From NCBI GenBank assembly GCA_963555705.1, contig OY743186.1, forward strand, positions 36,567,241-36,631,240: a stretch of 64,000 nucleotides of DNA. Direction: 5' to 3'. The notes beneath the pieces are model-generated. The model made no database searches, was not told the origin of the DNA, and was given only the letters and a program-made list of their open reading frames with translations. How positions within the stretch are numbered: position 1 is the stretch's first letter; every line of letters starts with the position of its first letter. A program made the position numbers and the translations under genes. Below are positions 11,101 through 22,360 of the stretch, in pieces. This DNA is from Ligustrum vulgare (lineage: Eukaryota > Streptophyta > Magnoliopsida > Lamiales > Oleaceae).

Positions 11101-14100
11101 CTATTTAACCCTTTGGTTAGCGGATCCGCAATGTTATCTTTTGACTTTACATAGTCAATCGAGATAACTCCAGTTGAGAGTAACTGTCTTATGGTATTAT
11201 GTCTACGACGTATGTGTCTAGACTTACCATTGTACATGTTGCTTTGTGCCCTTCCAATCGCAGATTGACTATCACAATGTATGCAAATTGCTGGCACAGG
11301 TTTTGACCATCTTGGAATATCCTCTAAGAAATTGCGTAGCCATTCAGCCTCTTCACCACATTTATCTAGAGCTATAAACTCAGATTCCATGGTAGATCTC
11401 GCAATAACTGTTTGTTTAGAGGATTTCCATGATATAGCTACACCTCCTAGTGTGAACACGAATCCACTAGTAGACTTTGAGTCTTTTATATCAGATATCC
11501 AATTAGCATCACTATTTCCTTCAATGACTGCCGGATATCTGGTATAGTGCAATCCATAATTACGAGTATATCTCAAGTATCTTAGTACTCTTACTATTCC
11601 TTTCCAATGGTCAGACCCTGGATTACTAGTATATCTACTCAGCTTGCTAACTGCGTAAGCTATATCTGGTCTTGTACAACTCATTAGGTACATAAGACTT
11701 CCGATTATTCTAGAGTACTCTACTTGAAAAATACCATTGCCTCTATTTTTCGATAGATGTTGACTTGTATCTATTGGTGTTCTTGCTACGCCAGTATCAT
11801 CATTATTGAATTTTTCCAAAATCTTGTGCACATAATGTGACTGACTTAGAACAAGTCCATCTGATGTTCTTGAAATTTTAACTCCAAGAATCACATCAGC
11901 TAAACCCATATCCTTCATGTCGAATCTTGAATTCAACATACTTTTAGTAGATTTAATCATCTTATCGTTGCTGCCAACGATGAGCATGTCGTCAACATAA
12001 AGGCATAAAATGACATAACCATTTTTTGTGTCTTTGATGTAAACGCATTTGTCACATTCATTGATTTTAAATCCACTTTCCATCATTGCTTTGTCAAATT
12101 TTTCATGCCATTGTTTTGGTGCTTGTTTCAAGCCGTATAATGACTTTACCAATTTACACACCTTGTTTTCTTGTCCTGGTGCAGAAAACCCCTCAGGTTG
12201 TTCCATGTAAATTTCTTCTTCTAAATCTCCATTTAGAAAAGCAGTTTTGACATCCATTTGATGTACTTCGAGATTGTATAAAGATGCAATCGCTAATATT
12301 AATCGAATGGAAGTTATTCTCGTTACCGGAGAATAAGTGTCAAAGTAGTCAAGGCCTTCTCGTTGCCGATATCCTTTAATTACAAGTCTTGCCTTGTACT
12401 TATCAATAGTTCCATCTGCTTTCATTTTCCTTTTGAAAATCCATTTGTAGCCTAGTGGTTTGCTTCCCGGGGGAAGATCAACCAGTTCCCATGTATGGTT
12501 TTGCAGAATGGAATCTATTTCACTTTTAATTGCCTCTTTCCATTGAGGTCCTTCTGAAGAGTTTACAGCTTCTTTGAAGCTTTGAGGTTCAGTTTCTAGC
12601 ATATAGGTCAGAAAATCAGGACCGTAAGATTTTTCTGTCCTTTCACGTTTGCTACGTCTTGGTTCAACCTCTTGATCCTGACTATTTTCAATCATGGTCT
12701 CATGCGTTCGTTTAGAAGAACTTGGTTCTTCTTTGGACTTGTATGGAAATACGTGTTCAAAGAACGATGCATTTCTCGATTCCATTATCGTGTTTTTGTG
12801 TATATCAGAAATTTTAGAATCAAACACAAGAAACCGATAAGCACTACTATTATGTGCATATCCAATAAATATGCAATCAATAGTTTTTGGTCCTATTTTC
12901 ACCTTCTTTGGTGTAGGTACAGCCACTTTGGCAAGACACCCCCACACTCGTAAATATTTGTAGGAAGGCTTTCTTCCTTTCAATAACTCGTAGGGACTCT
13001 TATCTTCTTTCTTTCGGGGCACCTTATTTAAAAGGTAATTAGCTGATAACACAGCTTCTCCCCACATGTTTTGAGGTAACCCAGAACTCAACAACATTGC
13101 ATTCATCATTTCTTTCAATGTTCTATTTTTTCGTTCAGCAATACCATTTTGTTGAGGTGAATAAGGTGCTGTTGTTTCATGTTTAATTCCGTGTTGTGCA
13201 CAGAATTCAGCAAATGGTGATTCATATTCACCACCTCTATCACTTCTCAACACTTTGATCTTCTTGTTGAGTTGATTTTCAATTTCATTTTTATAGAGAA
13301 CAAATTTCTCTATCGCCTCATCTTTACTTTTAAGCAAATACACAAAACAATATTTTGTGCTATCGTCAATAAAAGTAATAAAATATTTGTTGCCTCCCCT
13401 TGTTTGTACAGATTTTAAATCACATACATCGGTGTGAATTAAATCAAGCGGTTTAGTTTTTCTTTCAACGGATTGAAATGATGACCTTGTCAATTTTGCC
13501 TCAACACAAGTTTCACACTTATGTTTATTATCAATTTGGAATGTAGGTATGCAATTCAAGTTAATTAGTCTACGCAAAGTGTCGTAATTAACATGTCCTA
13601 GTCTACCATGCCACAAATTGGAAGACTCAAGCAAGTAAACGGAAGAGTTATTCATTTTATTAATTTTTGGCTTAATAGCCATTACATTAAGCTTAAAAAG
13701 CCCATCACTAACATAACCCTTTCCTACAAACATTCCAGACTTAGACAAAATAACCTTGTCTGATTCAAACACCATGCGGAAGCCATGTTTGTTCAACAGC
13801 GAGCCGGATACCAAATTCTTGCGAATCTCCGGCACATAGAGCACGTTGTTTAGAGTCAGCTCTTTCCCAGACGTCATCTTTAGAACCACCTTTCCATGGC
13901 CCTTGATTTCAGAAGTCGCTGAATTTCCCATGTACAGCTTCTCCCCATCCGCTGCTTCAAAACCACTAAACAACTCCTTGTCGGAGCAAACATGTCGGGT
14001 GGCACCGGTATCTATCCACCATTCTCTCGGATTTGAACCCACCAGGTTCACTTCAGAAATGACAGCTGCAAGGTTGATGTCAGATGGATCTTCAACCATG

Positions 14101-17100
14101 TTTGCTTCTTTCTTCTTCTTCGGCAAACGGCACTCCGTTGACTTGTGACCAATTTTGTCACAATTGAAGCATTTTCCTTGAAACTTCTTTTTAGAAATTC
14201 TGCCCTTGGGCCCCAACTTGAGCCCTTTGCTACTAGATGGCCCAGACTTGGTTTTGTTAGGTTTGGAGCTTTGCCCATGCTCCACAACATTTGCTTTAGC
14301 CACAACCGGATTGATCCCTCTTTCAGAACTTTTGTTGTCTTCTTCTATTCGAAGTCTAACAATTAGTTCCTCAACATTCATTTCCTTTCGCTTATGCTTT
14401 AGGTAGTTTTTAAAATCCTTCCATGCAGGTGGTAGTTTTTCAATTATACAAGCCACTTGGAAGGACTCGCTCACAACCATTCCCTCGGAATGAATTTCAT
14501 GCAATATCACTTGAAGTTCTTGTACTTGACTGATTACAGGTTTGGAGTCCACCATTTTGTATTCCAAAAAGCGACCAACAAGAAACTTCTTGGCCCCGGC
14601 ATCCTCGGTTTTATACTTTTTGTCTAAAGATTCCCATAATTCCTTAGCCGTTTTTATTGTGCAGTATACATTATATAGTGAATCAGCCAAACCATTCATC
14701 ACATAATTCCGGCACAGGAAATCCGAGTGCTTCCAAGCATCAACTGCACTAACTGCTTGAATGTCTCCTTCACCCTCTTGGAGCACTGGAGCATTTTCAG
14801 TCAAGAACCTCGCAAGATTCAAAGTGGTCAGGTAGAATAACATCTTTTGCTGCCACCTTTTGAAATTCAGCCCATTGAATTTCTCCGGTTTTTCCCCATG
14901 GTTAACTGGAACAGTCACAGTTGTAGCTGCAGTTTTCGACTGTGGCTATGCCAAGTTCTGTTGTGGTTACGCCAAGTTCGACTGTGGCTATGCCAAGTCC
15001 TGTTGTGACTCAACCTGTGGCTAAATTGCCAAGTCATGCTTTGACACAAACCTTATATAGTGAATCAGCCAAACCATTCATCACATAATTCCGGCACAGG
15101 AAATCCGAGTGCTTCCAAGCATCAACTGCACTAACTGCTTGAATGTCTCCTTCACCCTCTTGGAGCACTGGAGCATTTTCAGTCAAGAACCTCGCAAGAT
15201 TCAAAGTGGTCAGGTAGAATAACATCTTTTGCTGCCACCTTTTGAAATTCAGCCCATTGAATTTCTCCGGTTTTTCCCCATGGTTAACTGGAACAGTCAC
15301 AGTTGTAGCTGCAGTTTGAGCCACGGTTTGTGTCAAAGCATGACTTGGCAATTTAGCCACAGGTTGAGTGCGGGCGCGACCTGCGTACACGAATGTCGGA
15401 CCGAACGAGTCAAAAATTGGCCACAAAGTGCAAGCCACGTTTTGGAACAAGTTCAAGGCTCGAAGGCCAAGTCGGTCCAAGATTTGCACCCCCCCCTGGG
15501 GGGCGCGTAGGCCATGGAGGAGTCTCTATGCAACAAATGGTTACACCTTACAAATTGTTAACCATATATAAATTGGTCCACAAACTCATTTCTATCCTAT
15601 GTGGGATAACTATTTAAGCATTCCCAACATTTCCACATTTTTCCATTTTCCAATGTGGGATGGAACTATTATTTATAGCCTCCACTTATTCTCACTTTTC
15701 CATTTCTAACCAATGTGGGATTGTAATCCCTTTTAAGGCTCCTCTTCAAATCCCAATTTTCAATCAATGTGGGATCAATTTCACATTTACTCAAGTGAAA
15801 ATCAATTGCCAAATATATTTTCCAACAAAAACGCCTGCTAATTATCTTCCTGCTTAGAACTCCTTATTTGAACAATGTGCCTTTGTACAATATTACTAAT
15901 TGGTGTACTTTCTTTTATCAGATAATTATTTAGAGCTAAACCTTCCTTGGAATATAATTATACAAGTCCACATTTCCATTTTGCCATTTTGATGTTACTT
16001 GACTCCGGTAATTATTATGTTGTCCTTATTTGTTTATTATACCTTGCAGGTTTAATTGTTATAGAAGTCAATACGGGAGTACTTAAAGTCATTCTATATG
16101 ATGTAATGACTAATGAGAATCAGAGAATGTATCAATATGTTCGCGTAATCCTCTATCAGTTAATGGTCTAAGGTGGTCATCCTGGTTCTGGAACCACAAG
16201 GAATTAGGAGGGGGAGGGAGGGAGAGGGGGAGAGAGAGAGAGATGGGACAAACCTCAAGTGCAGCGAAAGTACAGCTTTGTGTTGTGGGAAGGGTTTTAA
16301 TTAGTACTTCCAAAGCAAACAAAATATTGAATTTCGAAGAAAACCTTATGGTCAGTGGAGTTGAATTTCGAAGAAAATTCTATGGTAAGTGAATAAATTT
16401 AAAGAAGTTCCTGCCTTCTCAAAACATATAATAAATATCAGAAGTTCAAACTTTTTTTCTTTTGATATATTACATACGATGTATACAATTTAATCAGTCA
16501 ACTGGCCTTTTAGATATTTATTATGGTTATCCTGTGTGTCACTAGGTAGAAGACATAGCCATTTATTGTTGAACCACATTAGGGGAAAAAAATGGAGATG
16601 TCAGCTGTAGCTGGTAAATAATAAAATTTGAGTGGTTATATTGTAGTTGAAAAATCTATAGAAATCTACACATTTCAAATATTGAATCACGTGTTGGGGA
16701 AATTTTAAGTACTTCTGAAGTTTGTTAAATTAAGTAGATAGTACTTCTCCACTTTCATATTATGTAGTAAAATGATCTGCATAGCGACATGCATGTTGAC
16801 TGAGTTCACAGATATCACAAGGGACTAAATTTGTTATTACATTGTTACACCTGATTGTTAGAATGTGCATTGCTTCTTTCTCTTAAAGTGGGCAATGAAA
16901 GTTGGCTACCTCATCTCAATGAGTTAGTAAAATATGCTTCTTGTGTAATAAACTTAGAGGAAGCAATACCTATCAGAAAACCAAAAAGGGATTCTTGAAT
17001 TTATTGATTTGCTTTAAGGTTAAAGATTTAGCACCTTTTGTGTTCTTCCATCTTGAAAATGGATGTTTATGGAAAATTCGTTATGTTCTTTGCCCTTCAA

Positions 17101-17524
17101 GAAACGGGCATTTAGTGCCTATCGTTCTTATTCTGCTTTTATGCTTGGATTTATATTTTATGTTTTGAGTTGGACGTCAGTTTTGTGGTTTAACATTGTT
17201 GCAGATAATACGAGCATATAACTGCCGAAGCACGACTCCTTCCATTCATGATTTATGCTTGTGCATATCTACGTAATAGCTGAAACAAGAATCAACTCAA
17301 TCTGAGATTTGTTTTGTTTTATTCCCCATTTTGAGTAAAAAATTACAAATTTTGTTCCCATTACTGTTCCAGCTCCTGATAATTCTTTTGGCAATCCTCC
17401 TGAGGCATTCCAAAGGCCAATGGAAATGGAACTCCAGGCAAACTCAAAGCAGATCCAAGCTTTCCGTGCTGCCCATAACCATGGAATTTATCGTCACGAA
17501 CTAGACATTCATTTCCCGAGGTGA
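5160..17524 (+). CDS. CBE1-like protein, internally deleted four-exon gene
   Basis: Coding exons are 5160-5227, 5326-5424, 8723-8931 and 17373-17524, all with GT-AG introns and matching phases. Joined length is 528 nt, that is 175 codons plus TGA. The N-terminal part contains [31 protein letters not shown] and a [17 protein letters not shown] block; the C-terminal part contains [18 protein letters not shown] and ends in HELDIHFPR. From memory these are the two ends of the large plant protein CONSERVED BINDING OF eIF4E 1 (Arabidopsis At4g01290 family, many hundreds of residues), which binds the cap-binding factor eIF4E through a YxxxxL-phi motif. The central bulk is missing here, and the motif reads YTKKFPM, so its Leu is Pro. 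Intron 2 carries a non-coding LTR element and intron 3 a Copia element. It is either a pseudogene or a shortened expressed gene. Family assignment is fairly sure; function is unknown. Confidence 0.6.
5598..6107 (+). repeat. 5' LTR of the LARD-like element
   Basis: Starts TGTTGGG and ends TTCAACA. It contains a TATA-like TTATATATAGCC at about 5838-5849 that could drive transcription of the element. Confidence 0.88.
6108..6119 (+). other. Primer binding site, initiator-Met tRNA type
   Basis: TGGTATCAGAGC directly follows the LTR with no spacer. It is complementary to the 3' end of plant initiator-Met tRNA, the usual primer for plant LTR elements. Confidence 0.88.
8201..8710 (+). repeat. 3' LTR of the LARD-like element
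   Basis: Same length as the 5' LTR. The three differences I see are gac/ggc, gctgac/gcttac and ggaag/ggagg, in the middle and near the 3' end. Confidence 0.88.
8932..9414 (+). other. Left part of intron 3 of the CBE1-like gene
   Basis: AT-rich, with no further exon of the CBE1 family recognisable on either strand before the Copia target duplication at 9415-9419. Confidence 0.45.
9420..10483 (-). repeat. Copia 3' LTR (1064 bp)
   Basis: On the minus strand it starts TGTTGGAAAATATATTTGG and ends GTTGTTACA. Segment 10102-10483 matches 15447-15827 of the 5' end directly, while 10024-10101 matches 15368-15445 in inverted orientation. Confidence 0.82.
10484..11045 (-). other. Copia 3' untranslated region and polypurine tract
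   Basis: Lies between the gag-pol stop and the 3' LTR. On the minus strand the last bases before the LTR are CATGTGGGGGAT, a typical polypurine tract for plus-strand DNA priming. No other coding signal was seen. Confidence 0.7.
11046..14918 (-). CDS. Copia gag-pol polyprotein (open, initiator ATG lost)
   Basis: One open frame of about 1290 codons with all Copia domains in order: Gag (UBN2-type) at about 1-240, zinc knuckle [14 protein letters not shown] at 250-263, protease DTGA at 303-306, the GAG-pre-integrase HGRLGH region near 437, integrase with D496, D560 and E596, reverse transcriptase with D889 and YVDD near 974-977, and RNase H with the SDANW motif and a TMESEF block near the C-terminus. 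Integrase before reverse transcriptase places it in Ty1/copia. The first in-frame codon after the upstream stop (TAG near 14946) that could start is GTG at 14916-14918. No ATG precedes the Gag homology, because the natural leader lies inverted at about 14936-15052. The catalytic residues are intact, so the coding part is young. Confidence 0.88.
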   Translation of the reverse strand: MTVPVNHGEKPEKFNGLNFKRWQQKMLFYLTTLNLARFLTENAPVLQEGEGDIQAVSAVDAWKHSDFLCRNYVMNGLADSLYNVYCTIKTAKELWESLDKKYKTEDAGAKKFLVGRFLEYKMVDSKPVISQVQELQVILHEIHSEGMVVSESFQVACIIEKLPPAWKDFKNYLKHKRKEMNVEELIVRLRIEEDNKSSERGINPVVAKANVVEHGQSSKPNKTKSGPSSSKGLKLGPKGRISKKKFQGKCFNCDKIGHKSTECRLPKKKKEANMVEDPSDINLAAVISEVNLVGSNPREWWIDTGATRHVCSDKELFSGFEAADGEKLYMGNSATSEIKGHGKVVLKMTSGKELTLNNVLYVPEIRKNLVSGSLLNKHGFRMVFESDKVILSKSGMFVGKGYVSDGLFKLNVMAIKPKINKMNNSSVYLLESSNLWHGRLGHVNYDTLRRLINLNCIPTFQIDNKHKCETCVEAKLTRSSFQSVERKTKPLDLIHTDVCDLKSVQTRGGNKYFITFIDDSTKYCFVYLLKSKDEAIEKFVLYKNEIENQLNKKIKVLRSDRGGEYESPFAEFCAQHGIKHETTAPYSPQQNGIAERKNRTLKEMMNAMLLSSGLPQNMWGEAVLSANYLLNKVPRKKEDKSPYELLKGRKPSYKYLRVWGCLAKVAVPTPKKVKIGPKTIDCIFIGYAHNSSAYRFLVFDSKISDIHKNTIMESRNASFFEHVFPYKSKEEPSSSKRTHETMIENSQDQEVEPRRSKRERTEKSYGPDFLTYMLETEPQSFKEAVNSSEGPQWKEAIKSEIDSILQNHTWELVDLPPGSKPLGYKWIFKRKMKADGTIDKYKARLVIKGYRQREGLDYFDTYSPVTRITSIRLILAIASLYNLEVHQMDVKTAFLNGDLEEEIYMEQPEGFSAPGQENKVCKLVKSLYGLKQAPKQWHEKFDKAMMESGFKINECDKCVYIKDTKNGYVILCLYVDDMLIVGSNDKMIKSTKSMLNSRFDMKDMGLADVILGVKISRTSDGLVLSQSHYVHKILEKFNNDDTGVARTPIDTSQHLSKNRGNGIFQVEYSRIIGSLMYLMSCTRPDIAYAVSKLSRYTSNPGSDHWKGIVRVLRYLRYTRNYGLHYTRYPAVIEGNSDANWISDIKDSKSTSGFVFTLGGVAISWKSSKQTVIARSTMESEFIALDKCGEEAEWLRNFLEDIPRWSKPVPAICIHCDSQSAIGRAQSNMYNGKSRHIRRRHNTIRQLLSTGVISIDYVKSKDNIADPLTKGLNRELVAKSSRGMGLKPLKE
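14671..15317 (-). repeat. Direct duplication of the gag start
   Basis: The 265 bp block 14671-14935 is repeated at 15053-15317 in the same orientation and looks identical by eye. Between them, 14936-15052 carries the gag leader in the opposite orientation; 15008-15052 is the reverse complement of 15325-15369. The inverted leader includes three short repeats with the core TATGCCAAGT or ACGCCAAGT. Confidence 0.85.
15368..15445 (+). repeat. 78 bp inverted LTR segment
   Basis: This segment (starting GTGCGGGCGCGACC, ending AAGCCACGTTTTGG) is the exact reverse complement, as far as I can read, of 10024-10101 in the other LTR. The sequence to its right is colinear in both LTRs. Confidence 0.85.
15446..15827 (-). 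repeat. Remaining Copia 5' LTR (U3 end)
   Basis: Colinear with 10102-10483. It keeps the outer terminus TGTTGG (minus strand) and abuts the AAAAC target duplication. The R/U5 part found in the 3' LTR (9420-10023) is absent here. Confidence 0.82.
15833..17372 (+). other. Right part of intron 3 of the CBE1-like gene
   Basis: No CBE1-family exon recognised here. Contains a G-run tract at 16210-16230. It ends in a TTCCAG acceptor at 17372. Confidence 0.45.
16210..16230 (+). other. Putative G-quadruplex tract
   Basis: Four runs of at least three G within 21 bp (GGGGGAGGGAGGGAGAGGGGG), followed by an AG dinucleotide run. It fits the simple quadruplex rule with one- to three-base loops. In the intron, on the sense strand. 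Confidence 0.5.
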
Positions 17525-18700
17525 AGGTTTGATCAAGATCACTCTTATTCGCATTGACACTTGTGCCACCGCAAAGCAGTCTCTGATGAAGGATCTTGTC
17601 TGGTTGGATTATTTGGATTAATTATGGAATTTGCAGCAGTCTGAGACTCGGTTTATCTTTTTGTACGAGTTGACAACAAATGAAAAGAAAAGCGGGAGCC
17701 AAGTATATTTGTTACAACAAATTTTAGCTGTTTTTCTCTTCTTCTTTTATTCCATGACCCATGTGTACAGTATCTTTTTTTTTTTTTTTTTGCATCAGTA
17801 TTGCACTCCACTTTGTGGGTTTCTGATACTGGAAATGCCATCTGAACCTGTGAAAACCAGTATGGCATTTATAGGTTCAAATGCTTTTTTTTCCATTATG
17901 TTACGTGGAGTTGATCTCCTTGTCCGGTGGCGTGGATGGTACAAAGCATGTGAAAGTCCATGGCTCTAAACACTGTCATATAGATAATACAATATATGTT
18001 AAGTATCATATCTATATGTTAACTTTAACTATTATATGACTGTCATATAAGATGTGTTAAATTTACTCATCAATATCTAAATTAACCAACCAATTACTAT
18101 TTAATATTTTTCTCTAATGTTTTTCTCATGTTTTCAATATAAATTGTTGTGTCACATATTAAAATATTTGTTAACTTTAACAAATAAGTTAGCAATAAAC
18201 CTAAAAAGACTCTTTTAACAAAGATGTTAACATATCCAATGTGGGAATAAAAGTAACTATTGATTAATATATGATATTAATATAAATTGTAACACATTCA
18301 TTGTAGATGCTCGTTTCTTTGGGCACACCAATCGATATAACTCAGTTGATAATAAAAGGAATAATGTAATTACATCTCTAGTAGGACGTAATTTTCTTTT
18401 GAAATGTGGTTTCTATGTGCGAGTAAATAATTTTAGTGCAAAAATATTTTATTCAATTAAGATTATTATGCGAAATGATTGAGTTCTAAAAAAATATGTA
18501 TGAAGCACTGGTTCAATAAAGTTCGCCCTGAGTGGTACTAACACATGTTCAGAATTTTTAAAATATTAAAAACGTGTCAATGACATCCACGGTGGGCGCA
18601 TTGATTGAGATTTTCTTCAATAGTTCTATGAAATGCGAAGCTTTTAGTTTTACAAGGTAACAAAGATGAATCCAAGAATTGTAGTCGTCCAATTATGAAA
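17525..18700. other. Intergenic between convergent genes
   Basis: Probably holds the 3' UTR of the CBE1-like gene at its left end and the end of the ENSA-like transcript at its right. A T18-type homopolymer lies near 17773. No other coding signal was recognised. Confidence 0.45.
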
Positions 18701-19058
18701 ATTGTACTAAACCCTTCGATTTAAAAGGGAGCTAATGTGGACATGAAGGGGTACTTTAGAACATAAAAATTCTTCTGAGGTAGTTTTCTAATTAGGCTAG
18801 ATAACAAAATGGCTTTGAACTCGAATAAATGGTCTGAAATCTCAACAGTGAACTTTGAACCAATAGCAGGAAAAATAGTCTACAACAGCCACGAGATCGG
18901 ACTGGAAAATTACAGCATCAATTATAATGTGTTGGTAAAAATCTTCCTCAAGTACGAAAATATGGTCGCAGTATTTATTTCAGCATCAGATCATCATTTA
19001 TACATCAAGTTAAGCAACAATGAACGACCTCGACGAGAAAAGAACCGAAGCCTGCTTC

Positions 19059-20766
19059 TCATTCATTTGTTGTCGCCTCCTCCTCGGAGGGGGCAGAACT
19101 TCCATCTATGTAAATATAGAAGCGCAGTAAGATGCGAAGAAAAAAATTAGTAAGAAAACTGGGGATCCAAGCCTATTGGCCATCCCACCATCTACCCGTG
19201 CGTGATAATTCATAAACACAACTTACCCGTCAAAACCAATAAAACAAAAACAGTGAAATGGCAAATCCATTAAGAAATACAATCAATGATAATACATACC
19301 TTCACCTACTGATGGAGCATAAGGAGATTTACGGTAGCGCGTTTGCTGTTGAGTTGGCTAGAACATCAAGTGCAAAAGGAAGCAAAAGAAACGTCAGCAG
19401 ATGATTGCTAAAAATATGTGCAGAATTGGGGAAGAAAAGCTATAAATTCAGAATGAATATAAATCAAGGAAGCCATTCAATTGCTGAATATAATATTAGG
19501 TTCAGTTAAATCATCCATTTATTCATGTGACTACAAAGCTAAATCAAAATTTTTAGCTTAATATCATCTTCACCACATAAAAGATAAATCCATGTTCTAA
19601 GCTCAATCTCCCAATCAGGCACCTCTGGATCCACCAATATTTGTTATTTAGGTGAAGGGAAATTAAATCTTTAAGCTGGAAGTTGCAGAACTCAATACAG
19701 TAAACAATGAAAAGGAGGGAGTGGGGTGGGGTGGGAATAGCTTGAGTTGTGTTTCAATCTTCAAACTGCAAAATGGTTTAGATTAAGAGCAAAAATTATT
19801 TTTGTTCAATTTGAAAACATAATTAACATAGATAAATAATTAACCGAAATCCTTTCTCTATTAGAATCTCATCATAGACTTCTCACCATCAGAAACACTA
19901 AGTCGCAGTTAATGTCCAATGGTAAGGTTTATTTGCAATAGAATCCTTCATTTTGGACTCGTCCTTTATGTCACTAAGCAAAGCAGCCAAACTTTCACAA
20001 AGATAGCAACTCATCGTCTAATCATTTCAAGCAAAAAATAATCTTTTGAGCTACATTCTGCTTTTGCTGATTTTCTGGTTAGCCAGAGAACTAATGATAC
20101 ACGTTGAACAAAAAGTAGCAATTTGCAGCAGTATTTAGTTAAAGTTGATGGAAAAATCAGGCCACGTTACATAAAAGGTAATTGCACTGTCATAAGTAGC
20201 ATGTACAGGGATAGTTCACCTGTAACTTTGGTCGAAGAGCCTCGAGTGGTCCTTTGGGCTTCTCTACACCTTGCTGTCATCATACAACATTGATGGATAT
20301 TAGGTACTTTAAAGCATGCCATTTTAACTTCTGTAAGCTCCAAGTATGCACAAGATGGAGAAGGTGCCAACAAGAGGAAGTACCTTTCCCAAAGCCCAAT
20401 CAGCAGAATCAAAGTAAGCACGTTCATGATCCTGACATCAAATATAGACATTTGAGAAAATGATGGATATGAACGCTATTCAGGTTCTTGGCACCTGCAC
20501 TTCCATTTAAAAGCAAAATTGTAAGTAACGGTACTACCTTTGAAATTAGTGGTGGTTTCTTCGGCATAATTCCTCCATATTTCTTCTTAACGGCTTCTTC
20601 CTATAAAGAAGGAGAGAAATTTCATCTAAGAAAATGGCACATATAAATCTAGAGATACCACAAAAGATAATGAGTTGAACAAAACCTCCTGCTGGGTTGA
20701 TGGCATGGACTTTTCACTGTCCTCCATAACGACTTCTTGCTCTTTGAATTCCTCTGTGCCGGACAT
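19059..20766 (-). CDS. ENSA/ARPP-19-like protein (endosulfine family)
   Basis: Six coding exons on the minus strand: 20766-20686, 20600-20538, 20431-20384, 20273-20220, 19357-19300 and 19105-19059. All introns are GT-AG and the phases agree, giving 351 nt and 116 residues. The ATG at 20764-20766 starts MSGTEEFKEQEVV, a typical start for plant members. The core KKKYGGIMPKKPPLISKDHE, the motif YFDSADWAL and KPKGPLEALRPKLQ are the family signature; the tail is acidic and ends in EEEATTNE. In animals the equivalent FDSGDY serine is phosphorylated by Greatwall kinase, turning the protein into an inhibitor of PP2A-B55. Plants have FDSADW, and the role there is less established. The gene appears intact and faces the CBE1-like gene tail to tail. 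Confidence 0.87.
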
Positions 20767-22080
20767 ATTGTTTCTAGAACCACCCCAGTGAACAACACCT
20801 GCAGTATTAATTTCAGAAGTGGTTGTAAAGAAGACTCGTTTTGGAAAAAGATCAGCTATTGACTAAGTACTATGTCAAAAAAAATTTGGAGCTATTGCTT
20901 CAGAAAAAAGGAGATAGAGATTCAATTTCTTGATTAGTAGTTTAGCACCATTCCCCAATCAAGTCAAGAATTCTCATAAAGGTTATTTTAGATTACCGAT
21001 CTTAACTCATCCAAGAAGAGCTCAAAGAATATGCATTCCACGTGAAGAATGTTTTCAAAGAGAAGGTATGAGTTGGCATTATCTACATATATTGCCCAGG
21101 TTTATAGTAGTAAATAAAAAATGAAAAACGATCCTCGAAAATAAATGCTAATGATGGTAGTTTTACAACCTCCGGAAAAAGTGAATGCCATTTAATCGAA
21201 TGGTACTTTGTAATCTTCTTAACTTTTGCCCCCATCTTTCTTCTAAACCCAATTTTCCCATTTTTGCTAGTTCAGACTCTAAGGCTTACTCTTTTACAGG
21301 CAAAACCTCACCTTTTGCATTCTTGCCACTCAAAAATATATAGTTCAAAGAAAATGTATAATCAATTGAACTTTAGTGGTCAACACAGAAAATAGGATTT
21401 CACAAAAAAAAAAAAAAATCGAAGATAGTTCATATACGAACAAAAGCAATCAGAGAAGGCAAAATTTCATGCATATTACCGTCAAATCAATGTATCAGAT
21501 TAAGCACATCTGAGGCTGAACTCATAGTGTTAATTTAGTTACATTAGGCACGAAGATGATATTGAAGCCATACTAAATGATCTGAGTTCACTCAAAAAGT
21601 GATTGCAATTAGTTTTAGTAATAAAATTAAATTACAAATTAGGGAATGACTAGAAGCAGGAAACAGAGAAATGTTACATGGACTGTACGTGAGCAGAGAC
21701 TTACTACCGATTAGCAGCAAGGGAGGAGCCACTAGGGGTTTTGGTCCTGAGTATTTCACCTATCATTAAAATCGAGGACCGTTCGGTTCTAAAGGAAAGG
21801 AGAAAACCCATAAACAACCACATCAAATATTCATGAGAAAACGCTGCTTGAGGAAGATTACCATCAAGAACCAACAATTTTTGGGGATCTAAGGAGCTAG
21901 GAGATGAGAATCCCGGATCGTTGAATTAAATCATTCACAACAATCAGATCGAGTGCGAAATCAACATATAAAGCTCGTTTCTACGCAAAATAAATCTGAA
22001 ACTACCTTGATGAAGAAATTGAGTCACAAACAGTGCAATGCAAGATCCGCTTGTCCACTCCGCCAGTTGCTTCTATCAAT
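20767..22080 (-). other. 5' UTR and 5' UTR intron of the ENSA-like gene
   Basis: A strong donor (CATCAAG then GTAGTTTCAG on the minus strand) ends a non-coding first exon at 22006. A matching acceptor (CTGCAG) lies at 20799, leaving about 32 nt of leader before the ATG. The 1.2 kb between looks like a leader intron with no exon. The transcription start near 22080 is inferred from the TATA box. Confidence 0.55.
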
Positions 22081-22100
22081 AAGACTTTATCAGGCCTGTG

Positions 22101-22149
22101 TTATATAGACGTTGTTATGGGCTTTTAATTGGGCTGCACATGGCCCGTA
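22101..22149 (-). promoter_or_regulatory. TATA box with upstream site II motifs
   Basis: On the minus strand TATATAA lies at 22107-22101. Upstream of it are two AGCCCA motifs (TGGGCT on the plus strand at 22118-22123 and 22130-22135) and a GGGCC at 22144-22148. TGGGCY/AGCCCA site II elements bind TCP factors and are common in plant growth and cell-cycle promoters, in keeping with the gene family. Confidence 0.55.
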
Positions 22150-22360
22150 AGAAAACACTAGAGGTTTACCGAACCGAGCACGCGAGGCAGCGAGAGTAGG
22201 GATCTACAAAAATAGGTCTAAGTACACAATTACAAATATTTATATTGAAAAAAATTTGTAATCAAGTATTTTGTAACTAATTATAAAAGTATCAATATAA
22301 TTTTTAAAATTAGATATTTTTTTTATTCAGAATTAAGTTCTGTAATTAATTAGAATTGTA

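Larger units (their letters stand above)
9420..15827 (-). mobile_element. Ty1/copia LTR retrotransposon, rearranged at its 5' end
   Basis: Bounded by an exact 5 bp duplication AAAAC (9415-9419 and 15828-15832). The element runs on the minus strand. Its 3' LTR is complete (9420-10483, TG...CA on the plus strand). The purine tract next to it reads GTGGGGGAT on the minus strand. The interior holds a full-length gag-pol frame (11046-14918). At the other end only about 380 bp of the 5' LTR remains in normal order, followed by an inverted 78 bp block, a duplicated gag segment and an inverted leader. I find no primer binding site, so this copy is probably immobile by itself. It sits in intron 3 of the CBE1-like gene. 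Confidence 0.88.

Noticed and set aside
12672..12953. Open frames opposite the Copia polyprotein
   Set aside because: Shadows of a strongly conserved coding frame on the other strand; no independent similarity.
14020..14045. tRNA B-box-like GGATTTGAACCC
   Set aside because: Lies in the coding frame of the Copia protease region; no A box or cloverleaf around it.
18809..19150. 113-codon frame on the plus strand
   Set aside because: Overlaps the last ENSA-like exon on the opposite strand and has no known domain.
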